The notes under the pieces: model-generated
The model's input: the letters and a program-made list of their open reading frames with translations, nothing else
Told to the model about the DNA's origin: nothing
The model's database searches: none
DNA from: Anthonomus grandis grandis
Taxonomy: Eukaryota > Arthropoda > Insecta > Coleoptera > Curculionidae
Length of the DNA stretch: 64,000 nt
Direction: 5' to 3'
NCBI RefSeq assembly: GCF_022605725.1
Contig: NC_065557.1
Coordinates: 29,304,543-29,368,542, forward strand
Made by a program: the position numbers and the translations under genes
Part shown: positions 23,580-33,372 of the stretch, one piece after another
Layout of the letters: the number at the start of each line of letters is the position of its first letter
Numbering within the stretch: position 1 is the stretch's first letter

Positions 23580-24010
23580 AATGATGCCAAATCTGAACCA
23601 AAGTTACTGGCGTGATTACCAAAGGTCCAGGTTTGACCCGGTCTCGAACACTCACGATGTAGTACGACCTACTGGTGAGTATCCAGGCCTCGGTTCATCC
23701 TCAGACGTGTTAAAACATCACCCGGACTTGACACAGGCGGTGATCTTCGCCGTCGTCCGGAAGGTATGCCACGCAGACATGAGGTTGTGGAAGGTCCGCC
23801 CCTTTCACGAAGCCTAGCTTCCTCCCAAGGTTGAAGAGTCTCCGCAGCCTCTTCAAGCCCATTTGGTAGTTTCGTCGTCCGCACAAGTGAATTGTAGCCA
23901 CGCGAGTTTATCAGCGAGCCATCCTCAGGCAGAAATTAAACCGTCCTAAGTATCGCTCTCTGGAGAGCAGTCAGCTGACCAGCAGCTTATTACGCCCTCT
24001 TCTACAGTCA
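23580..24010. other. GC-rich island of unknown origin
   Basis: It is markedly richer in GC than its surroundings, with open frames on both strands (for example 23581-23817 plus and 23669-23990 minus). None resembles a protein I know. It could be LINE 5' sequence, a SINE or an old gene fragment. Confidence 0.4.
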
Positions 24011-24166
24011 CTTGTTCTATTGCATTATTCTTTGTAGCCATTTGGGCCAGCCTATTAAATAAAGCTTTCCGCCAACAAATATAATAAGCAGTTTGTATTC
24101 TTGCTAGTGCTAGATTTAATTTCCAGAAAATATTTTTTATACTATATTTATAATTATAATTATTAT

Positions 24167-24335
24167 ACAGGGTGTCCCAAAAAACCGTAGTCCATAATTT
24201 GATTTTTTTTTAAAGGAACCACTTTAATATTTACGACTGACGTTTTTTTTCTTTTTGAAAAATCCATGTAGAGTCCTTGGCTAAGTTCATTTTATCTCTT
24301 AAAATTCCAAAATTTATTTTTTGTATACAGGGTGA
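24167..24335 (+). repeat. Two solo TACAGGGTG transposon ends
   Basis: TACAGGGTGTCCC at about 24167 and TACAGGGTGATC at about 24325, both in left-end orientation and preceded by TA. No matching right ends were found nearby. Confidence 0.55.
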
Positions 24336-24339
24336 TCAA

Positions 24340-25142
24340 AATCGTAAAGTAATGATATTTTTAATTTAATTTTGCAATATTTTTATAAATGGAACACTTT
24401 GCATCTAGTAACGTAGTTTGGAAGAGCATTCTTTTATCTTTAATTTAATACTAACAGGTTTACCTTTACCCCTAATCGTTTTGTCAAATTTTATTGAAAA
24501 CTTACAGAAAAAAATTACATATTTTTTCATAGGAATTACGCTGCTTACGACAGACAAGCACTTTGCAATCTGCAGCAATTAAAAAGCAATCTGTTCAATT
24601 CTATTTCGAACACTTAATGAGAAAAAAATCAATAATTGTAATAACAATAACAAAATAATAGTAGTAAAGACAAGTAAACCAGCATTAAAAAGGATATTAG
24701 AATGTGTAATTGCCAAATATTCAAGTCCTGGAGTAGTAAAAATGAAAGCAATGAATGGAGAAACAACCATATGCATCTCTAAATTATGTCTAAATATTGT
24801 TACTGTTGCGGAACCATACTGTGTAATAATAATTTTTATGTAAACTTATTTAAAGCTGCCTATGACTGCTATGTTACCGTTTTCGTCTTATAAAATCAAG
24901 TCATAAAATCACAAGATTATTTCATTTAAAAACAAGAATTATTAACAAGAACACCTACAATACAAATGAAAACATTATTTAATACATCCTCTATATCATT
25001 TATCAAAAATAAGCCAATATTTAAGAATTTACTTCTTCATTGACTAATTCGACTTAAATTTTACAAAATTCAAATATAATATACAAAATCTTTTTAATAA
25101 AAGTATTTTAATAACTTATTTTCAACTTAAGACATATTCTGG
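24340..25142. other. AT-rich stretch downstream of the host gene
   Basis: No gene recognised. An ORF at 24579-24776 (minus) is hydrophobic but has no other support. Confidence 0.45.
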
Positions 25143-26108
25143 TTATATTCTGTACTTTGTGCACTCCATGTTTTTCATGTATTCCTTATCCTTTTCTAGA
25201 ATTGGATCGGACGGCATCTGAATTGCTAAAACAATATTAAGATTATGAAGATATTATATTAAATAATATTTTACTGTTAAAGTTACTGGTAGTTACTGTG
25301 AGCAAAATAGAGAACCAAGAATATTACAAACCATTACTTTTACCTAATACTCTTTACATATATAAAACCTTTTTTCTCAAAGTATTAAAAACAGTGTATT
25401 TATGTTTTATAGTTCTAAAGTTGTTTTTATTATAAAGAAAATATAGCCTAATGCTTTATTATAAAAAGCTAACTTTAAAGTCTCAATATTATGTAAGACA
25501 AATTAAAAAAAATACGCGAAATATAAAAATATCTTAAAGTTTTCTGTTTAAATCTTACAAAAACTAATATTTAATTAATATAAGATTACCTAGTGTAGAC
25601 AGGTTTACTAAGACTTAATCGTAATAATTTTATCAAAAACAAGAAAAAATCTTTAAAGTCTCGCTACATTTTGCTGTGATAAAAATAGGACGAATAAAAA
25701 TATTGACTTACCATATGTGAAGTGCTTAAAAAAATTGTTTGTAGATGTAGTTGTCATCCTATCAGAGCGAAGTTGCCTTGGATAAGAAAATACATCAGCA
25801 AATGGTGGAAGCCTGAAACTCGCTGAAGGCGAAGGAGATCTTGATCTCTTGCTAGAAAAGCAACTGTCTATTCTGACGGCGATATAATTTGAAGCATAAT
25901 TAACGCACAGAAGTTTATTTTCTGGACTAGACACAGATGAGGAAGGAGAACCGGATATATGAAAAATCTCTGAACCATTCTTAGTTTCAATTGCAGGTTT
26001 TCGTTTGATAGGTGATAGACTGCCTATGTCTAGGCTTAATCTTTTATGGCTATAAGTACTACCAGATGGCGAACCCACTAAGTCTATCGGAGCTTCAACT
26101 TTATTGGC
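25143..26108 (-). CDS. 3' end of a host gene: two coding exons, Ser/Pro-rich protein
   Basis: On minus, an acceptor (ATTTTAG at 26109-26110) opens exon A (26108-25712). It reads ANKVEAPIDLVGSPSGS, a Ser-rich stretch, KRSRSPSPSASFRLPPF and NNFFKHFTY. A clean donor (G/GTAAGT at 25712/25711) ends it in phase 1. After a 486-nt intron, the acceptor TTGTTTTAG at 25226 opens exon B (25225-25143), which reads AIQMPSDPILEKDKEYMKN, then CTKYRI and TAA. The phases agree, which is strong support for a real spliced gene. Upstream exons are not recognised in the window. I do not recognise the protein. The C-terminal helix and the low-complexity SP stretch suggest a nuclear or regulatory protein, but that is only a guess. 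Confidence 0.7.
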
Positions 26109-26370
26109 CTAAAATATTAGGAAATGTATATTATTTATAATCAACTTCACTAATATATTTTGTAAATATTTACGGTTATCACAATTTTAATACTGATGAA
26201 CAAAAGTATTGACATATATATATATTTTTTACTGAATTTTGATATTTTGTGTTATAGTAGCACTATTTTTAAATACAACTAGCTGACCCGGCAAACTTCG
26301 TACCGCCGTAGTTAATACCTAACAATTTAATAAAAAAATCAAAACAATATTACAAAGAGCTAGTAAATAT

Positions 26371-26870
26371 TTATTGTAACGTTTTTTGATACACAACATT
26401 GTGAGTTTTCTTTCCTGGAGCGAAAATAAATAATGTGGAAGGTTTTTCAACACGGGAGCAGGCCACATACAATTGACCATGTGAAAAACATGGATTTTCT
26501 AAATTTATGCCACAAACATTTAATAACTGCCCTTGCGATTTATTTATCGTCATTGCAAATGCAAGTCGCACAGGAAATTGCATCCGCTTAAAATCGAATG
26601 GCATGTCGTTCGGAATCATGGGGATGCGTGGAATTAAAACGTCTTCGCCTTTGTACTTCCCTTTCAAAATTGTTGCTTCGATGACATTGTTCATCAGTTT
26701 TTTCACCGCAAGGCGGGTGCCATTGCAAAGACGTGGTTGGTTTATGTTCCGCAACATAATAATAACCGATCCGACTCTTAATTGCAGATTATGAGGTGGA
26801 AGTCCGGGTATTTCCAGCGAATTTAAAAATTTGGTTGGATAGTTAACGACATCATGACTTGGTTGGTAAC
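26371..26870 (-). pseudogene. Helitron helicase C-terminus
   Basis: It reads NYPTKFLNSLEIPGLPPH, VGSVIIMLRNINQ, FPVRLAFAMTINKSQGQ and FSHGQLYVACSRVEKPS. These are the last Pif1-type helicase motifs (V/VI). The ATPase Walker motifs are missing. The frame is open for about 165 residues, suggesting a recent deletion. Confidence 0.87.
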
Positions 26871-26910
26871 GGAATCAATGGATTTAAAAGTCATAAGATC
26901 GCCTGTAATC

Positions 26911-27957
26911 TTATTTACCCATCTTTACCTTGCCAAAATAATATAGGATATTGTAACGCATCATATATGATCGATGTGTTTCAGACACACGCTGCAGTTG
27001 ATCGTTCCGCCGATTTAAAATAATATCTCGTTTTTCTAAATTTTCACCTACGATGACAATAGCGACTTCATCAATTATTGGCGCATTAAAACGTCTTGCA
27101 TATTCTCCTGCAGGCTTCTTATCAGCTCTGATAACAATTTTGTGGTCATCAGATGGCATGCGGTCTAAAGCGGTCTTGAATAAAGTAACCAATTCGTTGT
27201 GTTGATGAAAAAATCTTTGTAGTTTTTCCACTAATGGTCTTTTCACCAAATTGTTGTATGCACAACGCTGATTAACTTGTTGTGTTAAATCACCCACAAA
27301 ATAAATTTGCAAAAATTGGTAGTCACTATCTGGCGTTGGCAATAAAGATCCTGTTCAATGATATATTTGGCCTTGAATCTGCAAAAGGAAATATATTTAA
27401 TGTAGGTATTGTCTGTATACTGGCAAAAGCAACTTCTGTAACACTTTTACTTCTGGTGGCTTTTTTATAGTTACCAATATACTTTCCGTACCATATTACT
27501 GGAAGCTACTTACCTTAAAAGTAGGCATAAAATTATCTCTACACACTTTTGTTGCTCCAAATGACGTCATTTGAAAGCAATTATTATATTGCTGGATATT
27601 ATTTAAAAAATGTTTTGAATCTGGATGATTTCCGAAAACTAATGAATATAGTGGGTCTGGAGGCGGTACCAATGGTGTTAATTTGACTTGACCACTTGCA
27701 CAACACAATCCAAATGCTTCACATTTAAAGTTTATTGACTTGCAATGTGGACACACAACGTTCATTTGTCCAATAGCAACGATTTGCTGCGAACTATAAT
27801 CGATTGCTGCATCGTAACTAAATGCAGCTCGATTTGGATTAAACCTGAACGTTTCTACATTATTCCTATTCCATCTATTCCTTTCAACTTCATCTCGCGT
27901 TGCTCGTTGGTTTGACTTGTCCGTATATGTTGTTAGCTTGCAGCATTTCGCGTTCTA
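26911..27957 (-). pseudogene. Helitron RepHel N-terminal part with an intron
   Basis: Minus exon 1 (about 27955-27514) begins KCCKLTTYTDKSNQRATRDE, then has a Cys zinc finger (CPHCKSINFKC...CC) and PPDPLYSLV, FQMTSFGA, ending FMPTFK. A 135-nt intron (GTAAGT..TTTCCTTTTGCAG) follows. Exon 2 resumes IQGQIYH, has one stop, then LLPTPDSDYQFLQIYFVGD and RRFNAPIIDEVAIVIVG, ending near the HRSY box. This matches the region before the Rep nuclease in insect Helitrons. The HUH nuclease motif is absent because of the deletion after 26911. No good start codon is seen upstream. Confidence 0.82.
27379..27513 (-). other. Predicted 135-nt intron in the Helitron gene
   Basis: Consensus donor AAG/GTAAGT and acceptor with a pyrimidine tract (TTTCCTTTTGCAG). 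Removal joins TFK to IQGQIYH, which restores the family's protein order. Length is divisible by three, but the intron contains stops. Confidence 0.78.
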
Positions 27958-28147
27958 CGACTTAAGTTGGTTCGTCGAGTTATTGGCATTTTTCAGATTT
28001 ATATGTCAATTAAATAATCCCTAAAACATGTTTCTACATATAACTTATGCATACCACGTAGTCTATTAAAAGTCTAATATGTTTTTGAAGGTGGTAGACA
28101 ATGGTACAGTGAAAACGTCTTGTCGAACTTGCATTGTCTTATTTATT

Positions 28148-28203
28148 TAATGTAACACGACGTTTCGGTTGGTAAGTATCTCCAACCGTTATCAAGTGTA
28201 AAC
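28148..28203 (-). ncRNA. Hammerhead-ribozyme-like motif in PLE terminal repeat
   Basis: On minus: ACAC, TTGATAA, stem GGTTGG/CCAACC closing AGATACTTA, GAAAC, GTC, GTGT. This is the order of a type I hammerhead with a very short stem III. The core should be CTGATGA, so two core bases differ and cleavage is unlikely in this copy. The copy at 29434 has the stem as GATTGG/CCAATC, a compensatory change. Confidence 0.5.
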
Positions 28204-28307
28204 TGACAGCAAACTACTATTCAACAGGCTTATATACTAGATGTGTGCAGCGATGTGGAAAGGAACGTCATCCGTGAAAAGAGTTGGGGGGGAGGACACG
28301 CCTCTCT

Positions 28308-29222
28308 CTAGATCCTACACTGTCCTGAGAGTAGAGGCTTCCAGATGTTGGGTATATCGACGCTTGGCTGGCTGAAGATCCCCTGATTCTGTGAAATGAA
28401 AGCTGCCTCTACGAACTTCCTCTTCCGCCAGTGCTGTTCCTTGTGCAGAATCTTGGTTTCTGACCAATGGATATTGTGTCCATTATGCCACGCGTGCTCT
28501 GCTATTCCGGATTTGGAAACCTCTCCTCTTTGGGTCCAGCTGCGATGTTCCTTCGCTCTGATTTCTAGGGGGCGCTTCGTTTCACCTATGTATGAGTCAC
28601 CGCACTCAGATGGGATCCGGTAGACGCAATTTTTGGTATCCAACAGGCCATCTGGTTTGGTCTTTGATACCACGCTTCTGATAGTGATGCTAGATGTAAA
28701 GGCAGTTCTAATTTTGTACTTGCTAGCAATGCGTCGGATTTGTTCCGATGTACCCCTAATGTAAGGTATGGGTAGAAGTCTGGTTGTCGTGGTGGTCTCG
28801 TCTCTGATTTGATTTGGATGCGTCCTTTGGATGGTCCTACTTATTAGCTTCTTTGGATATCCATTCTGTTGTAGGTCTTTGTAGATGGTATCCACTTCAG
28901 TCTTGAGATCCTCGTCGTTTCTACAGATGGTTCGAGCTCTCTTGTAGAGGGATCTTATGATGCCTACTTTGGTGGTTGCAGGATGGTTGGACTCATAGTG
29001 AAGATACTGGCCCGTGTGTGTTGGTTTTCTATAAACTGAAGTTCGTAGATTTCCACTGACCTTTTTAACAAGGACATCTAGGAAAGGTAGAGCTGAGTCC
29101 TTCTCTGTCTCCATCGCGAACTTGATTGTTGATCTGAAGCTGTTGAGGTGAAGCAGAAACTCCTGAAGTGCTTTTTCCTCTTTGTCCCAGATGATGAAGG
29201 TGTCGTGCACATATCGGACCAC
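28308..29222 (-). pseudogene. PLE reverse transcriptase (3' half) and GIY-YIG endonuclease
   Basis: The frame starts at the RT motif C (VRYVHDTFIIW). The first Asp of the usual VDD is His here, so catalysis would fail. LPFLDVLV and VYRKPTHTGQYL follow, as in PLE thumbs. The C-terminal GIY-YIG nuclease shows CVYRIPSECGDSYIGETKR and EIRAKEHR, with the catalytic Arg present. It nicks DNA for target-primed copying. The frame of 304 residues has no stop, so the copy is rather young. Confidence 0.88.
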
Positions 29223-29424
29223 ACTGCCTCTGGACGGGGTGATGGAACTTTTGGAGATCTGTCTTCGTAATTCTTACTTTCAGGTCAAGTATAGATTCTA
29301 CGCCCAAGACGAAGGACTTCCGATGGGTTCATCTCTTTCCCCAGTAATAGCAAACATATTCATGGAATGGTTCGAGGAACATGCAATAGATGCCTCCCAT
29401 TGCAAACCCAAGCTCTGGCTTCGA
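29222..29424 (+). pseudogene. Inverted PLE reverse transcriptase segment (motif B)
   Basis: On plus: DGVMELLEICLRNSYF, YAQDEGLPMGSSLSPVIANI, MEWFEEHAIDA, KPKLW. In PLEs this comes just before the RYVDD motif, which here sits on the opposite strand starting at 29222. The segment therefore was inverted in place. Confidence 0.85.
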
Positions 29425-29516
29425 TTGGAGATACTTACCAATCGAAACGTCGTGTTACATTAAATAAATAAGACAATGCAAGTTCGACAAGATGTTTTCA
29501 AAAGTCTAATACCTGA

Positions 29517-31170
29517 TAAAATTTGGAAAAATGTCACCTACTGCCACCTTGTTTATAATTTGTCTTTAAACACTAAACAACCACTGTTGCACTCAACAAA
29601 CTAAAAAGTTTCACTAAGCTGAACTAAGAAGAAAACTCATTAAAACTCTCTAAACAAACTTGAAAATAACTCGCTAAACAAATACACTTTTCTTTCGAAT
29701 GACGCAAATCATTAAAAGCAACTGTCAAACGCGAAAAACTGACTTATTATGTTTCAGAATGCATGCATGCTAAATAGAAATTGCTGAAAGCGCCATCTAT
29801 TTTTAATATTTTATGTCACCTACTGCCACCCAAGCGCCATCTATTTTTTATTTCTTAAATTACTTTGACCGATAGATTTCTTTAGACTGTCTTATTCTAA
29901 TCGAAACCGATAGATGTCGCGCAAAGCATTTTTAATTTTATTGCAAATTTCCAATTTCTGGTGCTATTTTCCTGATGGTTTATTCTATAATATCCTTCTA
30001 CAAACTAAAATACATCTTAAGAAAAAAGAATTAATAAAATCGGTAAAGTAATTTTAAAATTATTTAATGACCAAGGAAAATATGGATTCATTTTTATATA
30101 TTTAGAAGATTAAAGTGCACGTTATGATTATAAAGTTAAACAGAAGACAAACGAATCGAATCAATGCTTTATTATTATAAAATTTAAAATTTTGTCGACA
30201 AAGCTATTATTTATAAATAAATCATACAAACAAAATATACACAAAGACAAAACAAAAAATACAAATATATCAAAATAAAAAATACAACAAAACATACAAA
30301 AAACTTAACAATTTTATAAATTGTTTGAGGTCACATTTCCTTAAAATCTATAAAAATATATACATTCACTTGTATACAAAGTCGGCAAAAAAAGCAGTTG
30401 TTTACAGAAACATTATTAACAAACAAATCTTTGCATTAGTCTGTTTCATTATGGCTTCTCATGACTATCTTCAGCAGATTGAATAAAGATTTTTTGCTGG
30501 GCAACTAAGGTTCAAGATAACTTAATATTTTAAATGGATTATATGATTATTAAATGGATTATATGCATTAAATTTATAAGTTACTTGCTATTTAAGTTTT
30601 CTTCGTAAAAGTGTAATTTAATTAAAAAGTGTACATTTCTGTTATAATCCATTATCTTACTGCCGCTTCTAGCGGTTACTATGACAACCGTCATGCCCAA
30701 CTAATCAACAATCCTTGAGCCGTGTTATTATACGGCTTTTAATATTAGGCCAAATTTAAACTGCCAATATTTCGGAAACTATCAATTTTTGGACTAGATA
30801 ACCTTATACAAAGTTAACCTTATTTTTAATTATCTTTATGAAAAAAATATAAAAATAGGGGGTTTCCATTTAAAAAAATTGACTTTTAATGATTTTTTCA
30901 TTTTAATTTTTAATGCTAGTTTTTGACCACCCTGTATCTTTTTTTTAGCCAAATTTTAAAATAGTCTTTTAAAGTGGTCCTTCCTCTAAAATAAAACCAA
31001 AACTAACCAATAAATAAAGGCTACTAAAAGGGAGTAATCGGTAATTATGTTAGGGCTTATAAACATAGTTTTTCACATGAAATTAAAAATATGTCAAAAA
31101 CGGTTACACTTAGGTATAGGACATTATACACAAAATATACTTAGAATTTCACGTAAAAGCCAAAAAAGTA
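29517..31170. other. AT-rich stretch with repeated GCGCCATCTA boxes
   Basis: Between 29545 and 29835 the phrases ATGTCACCTACTGCCACC and GCGCCATCTATTTTT each occur twice. No gene recognised. Confidence 0.45.
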
Positions 31171-31176
31171 AAAATA

Positions 31177-31364
31177 TACAGGGTGTTCCATTTAAAATAA
31201 CGAAGTTGACACCTACTTCCGGTATAACCGGAAACGTCACAACTGTCAAAATATTTTAGTTGTGTAGCCCCCCTCGACAGTGCCATGTTGCCAAATTTTC
31301 AAAATTTTTGAAAAATTAGTTTCCGAAATATCGATCGCGTCTATTCGTCGTGAGACACCCTGTA
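31177..31364. mobile_element. Small MITE with TACAGGGTG ends, 188 bp
   Basis: Begins TACAGGGTGTTCC after TA and ends GACACCCTGTA. It shares the end sequence of the DD41D transposon at 4.56 kb, but its interior is unrelated. Confidence 0.7.
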
Positions 31365-31782
31365 TTATACTTTTCTAGTTTTTTAGGCTTCAGGATTGAG
31401 ACCTTGCCTCTTGTTGCCTTTATTCAAATCCTTTATTACATTCAATATCAATATTACTTCAATTTTCTTAGAAAAAAAGTCAGGTGTTAAAGAAATCTAA
31501 AGCGCTTTTTTAGTTTTTGCTGTTAAATATGAAATATCTCTTATCAAATAAATGATGACTGAGGCTATCAGGTAGCCGCAATTTAGTATTTTTCTAAACC
31601 TAACAACAGGGCTATATATTCACAGGAAATAACTTAAAACAAGATGCGCAGCTTTATAATCCAGCCGTTATATCACAGTTCTTTCTAAATGTAAAATATC
31701 AAAGTCAGTGAATATTTTCACAAGGCCTGTGTTAATTAGGTGAAGGTAAATAAAGGTCCAGAAAATTCCTAATTTTTATTTT

Positions 31783-31832
31783 GTGACGACCGGTTTCGCG
31801 ATTACAAAGCTTATCGCATCATTAGGTCAAGG
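31783..31832 (-). ncRNA. Hammerhead-like motif, left arm
   Basis: On minus: GAC, CTAATGA, TGCGAT..ATCGC stem, GAAA, CCGGTC, GTC. Matches the core except one base (CTAATGA for CTGATGA). ACCGGT could form stem III in a dimer. Confidence 0.5.
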
Positions 31833-32063
31833 ACTAGAAATCAAAAAGGGGGAGGGGTTGGGTTAAATGGGTTAGGTCCTAATAAGCACGCAAGGAAAGA
31901 TAGGAAAAATGGACAAATTTGACACAATTTTAAGTTTGGCGGATTTTAAGCAAGCAAATTTTAACATAAGGCAAAAATTAGGTGGTTCTATTATAATAAG
32001 TGAGCGTGCTTATTAGGACCTAATCCATTTACCCCATCCCCTCCCCTTTTTTGATTTTTAGTT

Positions 32064-32113
32064 GTCGACCTGATGATGCGATAAGCTTTGGTATCACAAA
32101 ACCGGTCGTCACA
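32064..32113 (+). ncRNA. Hammerhead-like motif, right arm
   Basis: On plus: GAC, a perfect CTGATGA, GCGAT..ATC stem, CAAAA in place of GAAA, CCGGTC, GTC. One core base deviates. The two arms deviate at different bases, so their ancestor had both conserved core parts. Confidence 0.5.
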
Positions 32114-32214
32114 CAATAAAAATTAGGAATTTTCTGGAGAAATAAGACCTTTTTTTACCTTCACCTCATAAACATTTTACTGTGTATATTTACAACTTAT
32201 TTTATATCGGTTAT

Positions 32215-32243
32215 TTTATAACATTATTTTATATCGGTTATTG

Positions 32244-32287
<44 letters not shown>

Positions 32288-32405
32288 TTAGAAAAATTAG
32301 ATCAAAACATATTTTTAAAGATTTTATAAAGTAGGTGAGTTTTGTAAGAAGACAGGAATAATTAATAACTTAAGAGATAGGCAATAACCGATTTAAAATA
32401 ATGTT
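32215..32405. repeat. Hairpin element around an (AT)n microsatellite
   Basis: An (AT)n run (32245-32281) is flanked by inverse copies: ATTATTTTATATCGGTTATTG ends near 32244 and its inverse starts near 32377. Confidence 0.8.
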
Positions 32406-32756
32406 TTTTTGTTAACCAGTTATTAAATTTTTTATGTGTTTTCCTTTAATATAAAAATGATATTATTTTATCAAAATAGGAATAATCATAGAAAAATATA
32501 GATTAATTAAATAATTAAAAGTGTATGGATATGTAGATAATTAAAATATAAAGATAATAAAAAGTGTCATCCTTACCATTTGTATCATCTTGAGCCAATA
32601 ACGTGAATTTTTGAACCTATCAAAAAAACCTAAACTGTATGTACTTTCTCTCCTTCAAAAGGAACAACTGGTAACTGAAGTTGTTCTACACTAAGTAAAA
32701 TTATATATTGTCAAAGTTAGGTAAAAAGGTTTAGGATCGTATTGACAGTTTCGGAT

Positions 32757-33372
32757 TAGGGTGGTCTAATAAATTTATTATTTTGTCGTTACCTATAATA
32801 TCACAAGGTTGTAATGTCTCGGTTAAACAGATATAAGAAACTTTGGGGTGAGACTCACGTTAAATACAATAGTTGTAAATCCAGTTTTTAATTTTAATTT
32901 TATCTTTACTTATTACCTCTGTAAAAAATAATTTAATTTTAAGTAACTTGCAATTATACAATAATCTAAATATAATAAAAATATGCAGCCATTTGTTTCT
33001 TTATTCTAGATTTCCAGCAGCGTCGTTAAGAGGCCGTATCTTCTTAGGGATGGACTATAAGAAGTTTTTTTATAGGAAAGTTACATATTATTTTTTTATT
33101 TTCTATCTAAATTCGAGAGATTTCCCACATTTTCTGCGACATCCTGTATATTGTTAGTTTACAAATTAAGGTGTTCTAATAAATTTAATATATTTTTTTA
33201 CCATCTAATGCCTCGGTTAAATGCCTATAACAAATTTTGGGGTATGACTCATGGCAAAGACAATGGTTCCAGTTTTTAATTTCATCTTTATTATGTATCT
33301 AGCAATTTGAAAAAAACTGTATTTTACGTCTGTAAAGAATAATTTAGCTTATTTATTTACAAGTAACTTAGC
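32757..33372. repeat. Diverged direct duplication (about 200 bp) around a solo transposon end
   Basis: 32757-32950 and 33166-33372 align along their length (GTTCTAATAAATTTA, TCTCGGTTAAA, CTTTGGGGTGAGACTCA, CCAGTTTTTAATTT, AAGTAACTT). Between them 33009-33150 matches the outer 140 bp of the DD41D TIR (GAGAGATTTCCCACA...CCTGTATA). Confidence 0.78.

Larger units (their letters stand above)
26279..28010 (-). mobile_element. Internally deleted Helitron
   Basis: Read on minus, the 3' end is textbook: a short GC hairpin (CGGC..GCCG) followed by CTAG at 26282-26279 and then a host T, as Helitrons insert between A and T. The 5' TC end is not pinned, but coding similarity stops near 27960. It carries the N-terminus of RepHel joined to its extreme C-terminus, so the nuclease and most of the helicase are gone. 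It sits upstream of the host exons at 25.1-26.1 kb, probably in their intron. Confidence 0.85.
28068..29516 (-). mobile_element. Penelope-like element (PLE) with 5' inversion
   Basis: The minus part (28308-29222) encodes the second half of a PLE protein, and the plus part (29222-29424) the preceding RT segment. The flanks (28112-28185 and 29424-29505) are inverted copies of one terminal sequence (..CCGAAACGTCGTGTTACATT). PLEs are known for terminal repeats in either orientation and for truncated, rearranged copies. The repeat AAAAGTCTAATA occurs at both outer edges in the same orientation and may be a target duplication. Confidence 0.83.
31739..32166. mobile_element. Inverted-repeat element with hammerhead-like motifs in both arms
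   Basis: Arms of about 155-163 bp (31739-31893 and 32004-32166) are inverse copies with few changes, separated by about 110 bp. Each arm carries a candidate hammerhead core oriented inward to outward. There is no ORF. It resembles a non-autonomous derivative of PLE-type terminal repeats (inference). Confidence 0.6.

Noticed and set aside
24579..24776. Hydrophobic minus ORF of 65 codons
   Set aside because: Low-complexity Leu/Ile run; no other coding sign.
29065..29307. Minus ORF of 80 codons
   Set aside because: Frame-shifted and antisense shadow over the PLE inversion joint.
30920..30940. CACCCTGTA box as end of a further transposon
   Set aside because: No partner end in the right orientation and distance could be defined.
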